Below, one piece after another: positions 1-11,436 of a stretch of DNA of 64,000 nucleotides (position 1 is the stretch's first letter; each line of letters opens with the position of its first letter). Position numbers and translations under genes: made by a program. Where the stretch lies: assembly GCA_018340805.1 (NCBI GenBank), contig JACMZG010001870.1, forward strand, positions 15,079,409 through 15,143,408, written 5' to 3'. Under the pieces are notes generated by a model that saw nothing but the letters and a program-made list of their open reading frames with translations, was not told where the DNA came from and searched no databases. Origin of the DNA: Microvelia longipes. Its lineage: Eukaryota; Arthropoda; Insecta; Hemiptera; Veliidae.

Positions 1-941
1 GTAGCATCTATGTATGGAATAGTAGAATGCAGTGCAACTATAAAACAAATTTGAAAAAAGTATTAACCAAACATATAACTATAAATCCAGCAACCAGAAA
101 TATTACTTACTTAGTTAAAAGAAAATTGCATATTATTAGGGTGGCAGCATTACTTAAGACCACCAGTGAACCGGCTTTGCTGTTATCTGGGGGCACGGCA
201 GTGCCCCAGCCAAGTCTTGCTATATAAGGTACAAGTTTCATATCCAAGGCTGGCACTAACGAACACCCTTTTCTCGAAGCAATTCGGAGCATTTTCTACC
301 CCCTTGTATCTTTTGACCTGGTTATCCTAGAATCTTACAATTCGGCTGACGCAAAGATCATATCAAAACAATATTACTTTTGAAATAACAATTCTATATC
401 TTTTTTAAAAAAACGAGACATTTCGCTTTGAAAATGACTAATTTCGACCCTGACTGACTCACTCACTCATCATAATTCTAAGGCACTTATAATCGTAGAA
501 ACTTGAAATTTGAAATGAGAGTAGGATTTGTTTGATAAAGCAAGGAAAAAAATTGTCAAATTTGCAATATTTTAATTTGATCTTCTGAATATTGCCTCTG
601 ATATGAAAAATTAGTGGTTTATAAAAACTTTATCAACGGTATATGATTCATTATTTGTAACATGAAAATATATTTGTCTAACAAAAATATAATGACTGTA
701 TTATATAAGTGATGTATTTTCTTAAATCTTTATCAAGTATATTAAGAAATTTAAATAATTTAAACTTAATAGCATATTGTTGATTTCAATATGAAGCATC
801 CATTGTTATATTTATTTCAGATGCCAAATGAGTTATTTTACATGTTGTAAGAAGGGATCGACCGAAATCATCCCATGTTAGCTAATGAGTACCTGCTTTT
901 AACTTCAGGCAGTTAAAATATGTTTTTATTTTTTTATACAT

Positions 942-950
<9 letters not shown>

Positions 951-1016
<66 letters not shown>

Positions 1017-1018
1017 AT
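951..1018. repeat. (TA)n then (TG)n microsatellite
   Basis: About 45 bases of TA followed by a run of TG. Confidence 0.9.
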
Positions 1019-1420
1019 AATATTATAAATTGCAAAAAACTATGCAAAGAAAAATAACTCGATTATGAACAGTTAAATCAGCTTCTAAATCTTTCAATAT
1101 CAGAAAAAGATTGGTCGACATGTTAAGTCAAAGGCTTGTGTTAGAGTGTCGTAAACTAATATTTGTGAAAAAATAGTTAAGGTATTACAAATATCAACAC
1201 ATGCTAATAACAGAAATTTAAAAGCCGTCTAGATTTATTATCTACTTGTGACATTAAGATGGACCAAAAAAGACAGTACTTAAGCTCTTCCAAAATCCAC
1301 ACATCTTAAGTTCAGCAGCAAAGTTAATCGAATTTAATTATAAAAAGAAGTGAGATCCCAACAAAAACACTCCTTGAAAAAATTCAGCCAAGTCTTGCGT
1401 AAAAAGTTATGATATCATAG

Positions 1421-1789
1421 TTTACGCCAAATCTATTCATACGCTGTTTTCATAAATCTTAAGAGATATAGATGATTATTTGATATCCGAAACGTATGCG
1501 CTCAAAAGCATAACAAAATTTAACAGTAAAGACATTTCTTTACTTTTTTCTGACTTTGCAAGAACGCTAAATATCGAAATTAAAAATAGAATAAATAAAT
1601 AGGTAATACCTATTTTTTTGAGGAAGAAATTCATGATTAAATAATTTTACCTCTGCGTTCTTGTCTAGTCAGAAATTTCTTTACTGTTAAATTTTGTAAG
1701 GCTTTTGAGCGCATACGTTGTGGATATCAAATAATCATCTATATCTCTTAAGATTTATGAAAACAGCGTATAAATAGACATGGCGTAAA
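1421..1789. repeat. Foldback element, about 370 bp
   Basis: The left arm begins tttacgccaaatctattcat and the right ends atagacatggcgtaaa. Within, cttaagagatatagatgatt / aatcatctatatctcttaag and gtatgcgctcaaaagc / gcttttgagcgcatac continue the palindrome. A TA tract abuts the right end. Confidence 0.75.
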
Positions 1790-1866
1790 TATATATATAG
1801 ATTATATATATATATATATTATATATATATTATATATATATATATATATATATTATTATATATTAT
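1789..1866. repeat. (TA)n microsatellite
   Basis: Interrupted TA and ATT repeats abutting the foldback at 1421-1789. Confidence 0.85.
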
Positions 1867-2446
1867 TATTATTATTCTAATCCTGCGGGGTATTCGAATG
1901 AAGTTGAAACCTGGAAAAGATTACTTTGCTTTTCACTCTACTTTAACTTGAGCTAGAATTGCTAACGTGACGTAAACGGTAACCGTAGGTGTGCTAACAA
2001 ATTAAATAAATTAAAATAGACGATAGCGTTAAAAATTTTTTTTTTATGTTTGATATAAGACGGATTCTTGAAGATTAGATGATAATGTATTTTTTACATA
2101 TAAAACTGAAAGAAATTCTTTCTTTAAAACTAGAGTTGAAACAGCAGTGCAAAGATAAAGTCCTGACGCATGCGCTAAATGAATATACTTGACCATAGCT
2201 GCTTCAATGGTTACAATAACCACGTTATAACCATTATACACAATAAACTTACTGATTTATACGTATTTCGAGCTTAACTTTTATTAGAGGAGAAAAATGA
2301 GTTTAAATTAGTAACTTAATTGCGTTTTTAAAAAAATAAATAAAATAATTCTTATATTAACACATCGGACTTAATGCTTATATCATAAGATAACTAGAAC
2401 TTAGTAAATATGCATTCAATATTTATTCCTAATAACTCAAAACCAC

Positions 2447-2613
2447 TATAGTATGGCAGATGGTTAAAATCAGTTGATAGCGTGGGTAAAATAATGCGAA
2501 GGAGCCAATTAGGATAGTCCTGGATGTTAAACCACACCCACCATTTGATATCAGGCCAACCTCATTGGTTCTTGAACATTATTTTTCCACGCTGTCTACT
2601 GATATTAACTTAA
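2447..2613. mobile_element. Family A short TIR element, copy 1
   Basis: About 165 bp with imperfect inverted ends (tggttaaaatcagttgatag and ctgtctactgatattaac). Inside are ggagccaattaggat and aggccaacctcattggttc, shared with the copies at 6333, 18688 and 21659. No coding capacity, so a MITE-like non-autonomous element. Confidence 0.65.
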
Positions 2614-3094
2614 CGTTATATTGACTCCATCCTATAACGATTTGGTTAAAAAGCAATAAAAACGCTTTTAAGCAGATGTTTTCACAACCGCTTAATCCAG
2701 CATTTCTGGTGCACTTTTACTAAGTTTTGGTTATCTCACGATTATACGTGTAAAACCTAAATTCAAATTCCAATGAAATTATAAACTCCAGTTAAAATAA
2801 GATGAAAATAATAATAACGTTCATGTTGTAATTATTACAACATGAATAATTTTTAATTGATATTTACTGTCTGAAGCCTATTTATTATTATACTTATTAC
2901 TATAAGTTATTAACATCAAATGATGTCTGAGCTATATAGTTGTCAATTTAATCAACCTAAGAAATTTAAAAGAGTAATTGATATCAATCTAAAAGGATTG
3001 ATTACATTCGAATATTATATTTTATGATTTTGGGTTGAGTTTCGTTTAAACAACTTTATCAGCAACCATGTTAGATATGTAAACGAAGTAAATG

Positions 3095-3545
3095 AATATC
3101 TTTGCCAGGAACTGGTCGTGAATATCTTTGCCGCAATCTAGTCTTGACAATCTTTGCAACGAACTAGTCGTGACTATCTTTGCAACGAACTAGTCGTGAC
3201 TATTATTGCCGCAAACTAGCCTTGACAATCTTTGCAACGAACTAGTCGTGACTATCTTTGCAACGAACTAGTCGTGACTATCTTTGCTGAAAACTGGTCA
3301 GAACTATCTTCGTCGCTTACTTGTCGTGACAATCTTTTCGCAAAATGGTCGTGACTATCTTTGCCGCAAACTAGTCTTGTCGTCAAGACTATCTTTGCCG
3401 CAAACTAGTCTTGACTTTGCAACGACTAGTCAAGACTATCTTTGCCGCAAACTAGGTGACCTATCTTTGCAACGAACTAGTCGTGACTATATTTGCAACG
3501 AACTAGTTGTGACTATCTTTGCCGCAAACTAGTCGTGACTATCAT
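3095..3545. repeat. Minisatellite, about 27-bp unit
   Basis: Around 15 degenerate units of gtgactatctttgcaacgaa ctagtc, alternating caacgaac and ccgcaaac forms, with some length loss. An open frame at 3284-3532 arises from the repeat. Confidence 0.85.
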
Positions 3546-3777
3546 TTACGAATTTTCGACTAATTTAGACTTAGTCGCTTAATTTATAAATTCTCAATAT
3601 GCAAATAACCCTCACTTGTATAATAGGTGAGATCTATTAGTTTCTCTCGATAGTTCGACCACTGGTAATTTTATAAAAGTTTCTTACAAATTATTTTACA
3701 AATTTTATTAATACTTAGCATAGTGGAGATTCTTGCTAGTGGTTGTTGCCATACGTACATGGAGAGTGCTATTTCAT

Positions 3778-4215
3778 TATTAGTACGCGCATGGAAAGTT
3801 GATAATCCATTATCGGTATGCGCATGGAAAGTTGGTATCCCATTATTGATACGCGCATGGAAAGTTGATATTCTATTATTGGTACGCGCATGGAAAGTTG
3901 ATAATCCATTATCGGTACGCGCTTGGAAAGTTGATATTCCATTATAGATACGCGCATAGAAAGTTGATATTCCATTATTGGTACGCGCATGGAAAGTGAT
4001 ATTCATTACCATGGAAAGTTGATATTCCATTATCGGTACGCACATGGAAAGTTGATATTCCATTATTGATACGCGCATGGAAAGTTGATATACCATTATT
4101 GCTATGCGCTTGGTAAGTTGATATTCCATTATTAGTACGCGTATGGAAAGTTGATATTCCATTATTGGTACGCGCATGGAAAGTTCATATTCCATTATTG
4201 CTACGTGCATGGATA
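3778..4215. repeat. Minisatellite, 33-bp unit
   Basis: About 13 units of gtacgcgcatggaaagttga followed by tattccattattg. The unit is a multiple of three, which keeps frames open on both strands (up to 179 codons on the minus strand); these are not genes. Confidence 0.88.
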
Positions 4216-4852
4216 CTTGATATGCAAATTTTATTTCTATGTTTCCTTCAATTCTTCAGTGACTCAGCTTGTTTACGAAAAAAATCGATAGTAGAATCAC
4301 AATTAGATCGATAAAAAAAATTAAAATTTTGTAAATAACGGTTTATATTATGATAGCCATGCAATATTCTCTGATATCTTATTATTAAAATTACAATATA
4401 CTTAACTTTCATACATTTGTTTGCTAATTTATTTTCATAATAATTTTATTTGTTAATAGTAAATACCTGGAATAATTAATAGGATTAATATTAAAATAAT
4501 TTTATTTAAAAAACTACGAAATAGGATGAAGTAAAGGGAACATACCTTGGTTGTTTGGCGCCTTAGGGAAGAATAAGCCGACCCTACCAAGCTTTCCCAG
4601 CTTCCCTATATCGATATCTAGAACGAGGTATCGAGACTTACTACATCATATAAAAGTATAGACAGGACTTTAAATTATTAAATGAAGATTATTATGAATA
4701 AAATGAAGTTATTGAATAACGAATTGAATAAAGCTATTAGAATTATAAAATTCTAATGTAGTTTCTGAAAAATAAGCAAATTAGTAAAAAGCGTAGATTA
4801 GAATTAAATATATATTTCTAGGCGTTGTATAATGTGAAGCTTAATTTATATC

Positions 4853-4940
4853 ATTTGATACTACCGAGTTTTGCAAAACATGAATAGTTGACGCAATTGT
4901 GTCAACTATTCATGTTTTGCAAAACTCGGTAGTATCAAAT
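4853..4940. repeat. Perfect 40-bp-arm hairpin
   Basis: Arms at 4853-4892 and 4901-4940 (starting atttgatactaccgag) are exact complements around an 8-base centre, gcaattgt. A single arm recurs at 29903-29944, so it is a mobile or once-mobile palindrome. Confidence 0.8.
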
Positions 4941-5574
4941 AATATATGTTTTGCTTGCCATGCATGATGGCGGTAAGAGAGCACCGCTCGTCTCTGGTAA
5001 ATACTTCACATTATATTTTTTGGAAATAATTGAAGGTCAGAGTGAGTTCAGGCTCTGTCGGCGCCCTGATGAGTTAGACTTAACGAAACAGAGTGGGACA
5101 TGAGAATAAGTCGAGCCATCAATAATGACGAATGTCGAATGATAGAACAGTTCCCAAATGTAGCATTGCATTTTGCTTGTTACATTTCCTAGGTGTGTCT
5201 CACACAATTATATTGTGAGGTTTAATTATTAGTTTTTAGGGAGTTATTAACCACTTCTTACTTCTGAAGGAGAAGAATTGTTTTCTATTATTGGAGTTGA
5301 AGCCCCAAATCTTATAGGAGTGATTTTTTTTTTTTCATTTTTTCTACATTCTTACAGCATAAGTTCGTATTTTTTTTTAAATTGGGAAATAAATAATCCA
5401 AATGAGTTGAATTTTGGTATATCTCCTTATGTAAAAAATAAGTATACCTCTTTATAAGTATAAGTTTCGTTTCTATACAGCAAGAATATTTACGGTTTTT
5501 GGTTGGATCATAAAAGTTAAGCAACACCGAGCGAGATCAGTGCCTTGATAGGTAACCGCTAGAAATAAATTGTG

Positions 5575-5640
5575 GTGAGGATGAGCGTAGCGAATCCGAT
5601 GTTCCGTGGAAAAGTTCCGAGGTACGCCGTACCCGAATTT
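5575..5640 (+). repeat. Dispersed repeat with agcgtagcgaatccgatg
   Basis: This block (gatgagcgtagcgaatccga then aaaagttccgaggtac) recurs inverted at 16160-16215 and, more decayed, at 16683-16735 and 26855-26890. A 64-codon frame starting here is not a gene. Confidence 0.55.
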
Positions 5641-6332
5641 TCAAATGTATTACTCAAAATATGTGATTGTTTTTATTATGTTATATATTTCCATAAAAAA
5701 ACCAGAACTAATTGTGATAAAAAACTTAATTTCGTATTTTTGTTAACCATACATATTTGTACATGAGTGAAACATTTCAATGGAATTTGTTATTGGAACC
5801 ACAATAGCAATCTTGTATTGTTAAGCCAGAAACCACCCTCTACACCAATTAATGCGTAATAAAAGTATCTTACAAAACTATAAATACATTTTATGTTTTA
5901 AGAAATGACTAAACTGACTTCGGCTGTACTTGGCAATACTATAATGCAAGAAACCAGAATTTATTTGAATTGTATTTCAACTTCTTGGTCGGATTCTATA
6001 AAAATAATTTCACAAAACTTAAGCCCTGTTTTAACCTCAAAGGACTTAAAAATTGAGGATTAATTTATATTTTATAATTATAAAATAAATTAAATTTTTT
6101 AATAAAAAATAGAAATTCCTGGGACTTTTTTCTCTTTCCTGCAAGCTTTAGAGGGGGGGGGGGGGTTAGAGGAAACTCATACAGGGTTGCCCTAACGTTT
6201 GGCAAAAGTTTAGCTTGTCTCTAATTTTCTCGTCAAAAATCCTTTACATGCTGGGCTACAAAGTAAGAAAATGCTTTTACATAATACAGACTAGGGACCT
6301 TAAAATAGAAAAATAGATTTTCAGCCTCCGTC

Positions 6333-6510
6333 TATAGTACGATACACAGCTATAATCAGTTGACTGCGCGGGAAAATAATGCGAGGGAGCCAATGAGGAT
6401 AATCCTGAATGTTAAACCACGTCCCCAACTTTAAATTAGGCCAACCTTATTGGTTCCTTAACATTATTTCCCCGCGCTATCAACTGATTTTAGCCGTGTG
6501 TCGTATTATA
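6333..6510. mobile_element. Family A short TIR element, copy 2
   Basis: Ends tatagtacgatacacagc and gccgtgtgtcgtattata are inverted repeats, followed inward by atcagttgac and its complement. The outer tata suggests a TA target. Body shared with the copies at 2447 and 18688. Confidence 0.72.
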
Positions 6511-6980
6511 GTAAAAGTGAATTCCTAAGTGACGAAATGTATCTTTATTCTAAACTGATGCCATAAGAACGTCAGTAGTATTTTTCAGACTATTGTATAA
6601 CATATTAAATTATTTTGGAAGGGTCAAACGCAGGCAGGACCTGTATCTGACACTTTTTTAAATAACTCGGTCCTAATGAACTTTCTTGACCTATTTATAA
6701 CAAAACCTGTTAATGATTACGTTTACTGGAAAAGAGTTGTAGGAGGTTTCTTTGTCGTAGCACTTTTCAATCTCGATTGCATCCAATCTGTTGTATAGGA
6801 ATTGTGGAAATCGAATAGCGGAATTTGTTTTAAGTTAAAAACAACTTGAGACAAATTTACGAATTTTACATTCCACGCATAACTATTTATTTCTAATAAA
6901 TATTTATTTATACTTTCTATTTAAATCTGTTTGATCGAGACGTTGAGCTGTATCCGTTTTAACTTATTTTTAATGTTGAT

Positions 6981-7271
6981 AGTCCAAGAACAGGATAATA
7001 AAAAAATAATTTGTGTGGCAGCGTTTCGGCCAAGTGGGCCATCAACATGCCTTAAAAAGAAAACACAAAATCCACTCTGTTGCAAATGTAGGGTTTTATC
7101 AAAAAATAATTTAAACAATTTTAATTATTAAATATGTTTTAATCATTTTTTTGATAAAACCCTATACTTGCAACAGGGTGGATTTTGAGTTTTCTTTTTA
7201 AGGCATGATGATGGCCCACTTGGCCGAAACGCTGCCACAATAATTTATTTTTTACTATCCCGTTATTGGAC
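6981..7271. repeat. Foldback element, about 290 bp
   Basis: Inverted arms of about 120 bp starting agtccaagaacaggataata, with ggcagcgtttcggccaagtg and its complement. Two opposing open frames near 6921-7131 come from the palindrome and are not genes. Confidence 0.75.
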
Positions 7272-7479
7272 TTAAAACCTGTCTATTTTTTAAGACGGAT
7301 AAAAGGAAACTGACATCTAAACAGTTCATTCCAAAAAGTTGGAATGAACTGTTTTTATTGGTATTAATAAAAACTCAAAAGAAAACTTCAATCAAGGGGT
7401 GATTCCTCATAGAGCGAATCAAGTTCCCATAAAAGAGAGGCCAAGAAAAGAAAAAAGGAGAAAAACGAATAATGAAAAA

Positions 7480-7640
7480 GAGAAATAAGGGCCTTCGGAC
7501 CGTAGCCGTTATGCGGCTTCGGCCTGTCGGGCCGCTTCGTATTATTTGTTGTTTTATTACTATTTCTTGTTACATGGTATTTTGCCATGTAAAAAAAATA
7601 TGTAGCGAATTTTCATGGGCTCGCTATATTTGTTTTAGTA
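7480..7640. repeat. Dispersed GC-richer repeat
   Basis: ccttcggaccgtagccgtta, catggtattttgccatgt and gtagcgaattttcatgggct; relatives at 49805-50020 (catgtatctagcgaattttc) and partly at 11580-11650. The overlapping 82-codon frame is not a gene. Confidence 0.45.
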
Positions 7641-8469
7641 TTTATTGTTTTACTCCCGTCAGAGTGCAATCAGTGGATTGTTTCTCTTACCAAACTTCTC
7701 AAGCCATGATACTATATTAACTCTAATACTTGTAGCAATAATTGTTGTTGTATTACTCAATATAAAATGTCAAAAAAAGTAGTTATTGTTAAATGTTGTT
7801 TTACTTTTCGGTTCCAATAGACTGACCGTATTGACTCTAGACTAGTTTATTCAATTAAGTGGCTTAAAAACACAAAATAAGCTCATTTTCTCTGTGAAAA
7901 ATGTTAAATTATATTTTTTTTTAGATTTTGCCAACTTAAGTTTCCCGATACCTTTTTTTCTTTAAGAAGGGTCCTCTGAAACAATTTTAAATACCTACCT
8001 GGGTTTAAACTCCCAACATGCCACCCATCTCATTTGTAAATTATTCCAACGAAAAAGTCGCTTTGATTACTCATTTAAAACTCAATTAAACTTATCAGTG
8101 AAATATTTTTAGATATTCGTTTTAATATGCATTAATACTTGTTTATAATGCTCATCATTAAAATAGTTAGCGTATTTATTATTAAAGAAAATAATCAAAT
8201 TATTATTATTATCACTATTAGTTATTAACTTAGAACTATCACTGGATTTGATTAAAATAATTACTTATGCAATACGTATTATTTACGTAATCTAATATCA
8301 TGTTTTAGTAATCATCTTTGTCAATGCGTTGTTAAATTTGACCAGGTAGTTATTTTATTTAAACTTATACCCTTGCTTTCTATCTTAGCTTTTTATTCTC
8401 TTGCGTTTTTGGGTTACAAATTATTTATGTATTATAATTATTTAATTTTGTCATACTAAGTTATAAATT

Positions 8470-11341
8470 ATGAATTCCTTATTAAGAAATAGTTTTGTAT
8501 CAGCTTTTACCAGTTTTCAGCGTAATAATTTAAATACTTTAAATGTCAGGTATTCTTCAAAGTATTTTTATGTTGATGACGATCTGTTTGGTTTTACCCA
8601 ACAAGATAAGAATGTAAGGATTATTTTCAATACACAATTATCTTAATTAGATAAAATTTTCAGGCATTTATATTTTGAAGTTGAACCATTCTTAAAAAGC
8701 ATAAAAGTTATGCATAATTTCTTAAAGATAGCAAAGATAATTTTTTTAGCAAAGATAGTGTCATCGAGTTGCACAACGCGGTATTTTCAGTATTATATCA
8801 TTATACGTAGTCACAAAACTTGCATTTGATATAACTCATACGTATGATACAGCATAAAAATGCTATGTATTTAACAACTGAACATATTATATGCATTTCT
8901 TAAGTTTATCACTTCAAAATAGTTCTGGCGCGGAGGTCCGCAAGATGGGAGAATTTTCTTTAAAACGCGTTCTTTCTTATTTATTAATCCAATTTTTGCT
9001 TAATTTTTCGGTTTATATTTAATAACCTGAGCAGTAGCGTTACAAATTTAATTTTGTAAAATATAAATTAAAGTTGTAAAATATTTGTAAAGCTAAAATA
9101 TTTAAAAGATGAGCTTCAAATAATGCTGTACTTAGTAGTGTATAATTTATTGGATAAATATGTGCATTTTTTTTGAAAAATTAAACTAAAATAAATAAGT
9201 TGTGTCGCTACTATGCTCAGGTTAATAAATATATATACCAAAAAATTAAGCAAATATTGGATTGCTAAGCAAGAGAGCGCTAATTTTAATGAATATTCTC
9301 CTGGCTTGCGGAACCCCGCGCTAGAATTGGTTTATAAAATAATTTTATATTAAATTAATAACAAACAATTTTTTTTTGATTTATTAGTCTAATTCATACG
9401 CATAATACAGCAAGAAATACACTTTGTATAAAACTATTTTTCTTATAATTATAAAATTAATTATTTTTAGATCCGCCAAATGATATTTGATTTTTCTCAA
9501 AAAGAATTAGCACCAAAGGCTAAAGAAATCGATGCAACGGATACGTTTACTGATTTTAAGGTATGAACTTATTCAAGTACCAAATATTATTCTTTCCGTA
9601 ATATACTGTTTTCATGCTTATTAGTTACTTTACGTAAAGCCCTTAAACGATTCAATTGTTTGCTTTTTTATTATTTACGAGAAGAAAGGAAGCTTCCAGG
9701 ATGAGTAAATTTTTCTGTACATAAATAAATAAACCTTTTATTTATCTATAAGTAAATAAATAAACACGTTACTATTTTGTACAAAAGCATACAAAGTTTT
9801 AGAAAATATGCAACAAATTCTGGCGCGTGGTCCGCATGTCGGGCGAATTTCCATTTGAATGTGTCTTTCTGTGCTTAACAATCTATGCCTTATAACTTGA
9901 GCATTTACTCAATTATCAACACTACTCTTAACTAAATTTTACTGTATTTTTCAAAGAAAATGCGCATAATTATCCTGTTGGTCATACAAAACTATGCCTC
10001 TAACATTGGCAGTGCACATCATTATTTCCAATAGTTTAATGCTCAGTTGGTTTCTTTAAAGTAAAACTCAAAGCGCATTTCCTTTGAAAAATAAAGAAAA
10101 ATGAGTTACGTACTCGTAACTAATTATCAAACGCTACTGCGTTTGATAATTGGGTAACTGCTCAAGTTATAAAACATAAACCAGATTATTAAGCAAGAAA
10201 TAGATTGTTAAGCACGGGAACACACATTCCAAGAAAATTTGACCGAAATGCCGACCACCGCGCCAGAATTATTTTTTAGTTATGAACTTGTATATTTTAA
10301 AAATACGATAATAAATAATTTTCCATGCTAGGATTCGAACCTAGGAACCTTGGCTTTTAAGAGCTCGTATCGGCTCTGAACCACTCTCATTTAACTCACA
10401 GGCCAAGAAAACATAACGACTCCCACTTAAAATATATTGCTCAGCAGCCGTATTTTAGGTTTTCTGGTAATTGTCCGCCATTTTTTCGACTTGGTCACTT
10501 GGTGGTCGTATCGACTTTGAACCGGCTTTATTCGATTCAGCACTCAAATTTTATGTACTACTCAAAATTTATTTTTTATCAACCGTTAATTTAGTTTCCA
10601 GTAATTTAGTATGGTTTTTTCGACATTTTGGTTCAGACCGGTACAAATTCAGACCGGTTTTATTTAATTCCGCGTCCCAAAAACATCAATAAGGATATAC
10701 AAAAACCAACCCGTCTCTCCACAAAAGAATTTATTAAATAAAAGCAGAGCCGGCTTTCGGCAATAATGCCATCAACAGTGCCTAAAAACCAGTAAACAAA
10801 GAACTAATAACAATACATACAATTTAAAGGTTAATAAAAGTCAAAAGATAAAAAAAAAACAAAGCAATAAATCAATAAAAAGGAAAATGAATAAATTAAT
10901 CAATTACCGGTGAGTTAAGTGCAGGCGTCTAACAGACTATCGAAAGACTGAAGCCTGACTGAAGGGGGATGGGTATGATAGGCTAGGGCTTGAATGATCA
11001 CTGATCCGCTCCGTCACTCTAATCATTCAGGCAATTCACCGCGTCCTTATCAAAGGCTCTTTTAATCTCCAAATTTTCTAGCGAATTTAACCTATTTAAG
11101 AAGTCATAAATAAGGATCTTTTTGCGGCGAAAAATATTAACCTGGATTTTACCGATTTTTTGGAAATTTTGCTGACTCAGAAAACCGGATTAATTACGTC
11201 AGATAAAAAACCGGGGTTTCAATATAGTTCGTGTCCTCCTTAAGGTTATAACTAACCAACTTTGATTATAAAATATTAATCCGTTCGAAAGATAACGTGT
11301 TTACATGAATGTATCTAAAAATACATACATTACATCCACAT

Positions 11342-11436
<95 letters not shown>

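Noticed and set aside
3095..3545. CRISPR-like array
   Set aside because: Units abut without unique spacers and the genome is eukaryotic; it is a minisatellite.
3671..4210. 179-codon minus-strand frame and matching plus-strand frames
   Set aside because: All lie in a 33-bp minisatellite; a unit divisible by three keeps frames open on both strands.
7319..7353. Hairpin resembling a bacterial terminator
   Set aside because: A short palindrome in an intron-bearing eukaryotic genome; no reason to call a terminator.
10322..10405. Functional tRNA gene
   Set aside because: Box-B-like motif is present, but no complete cloverleaf with acceptor stem can be drawn, and the block recurs as a repeat.
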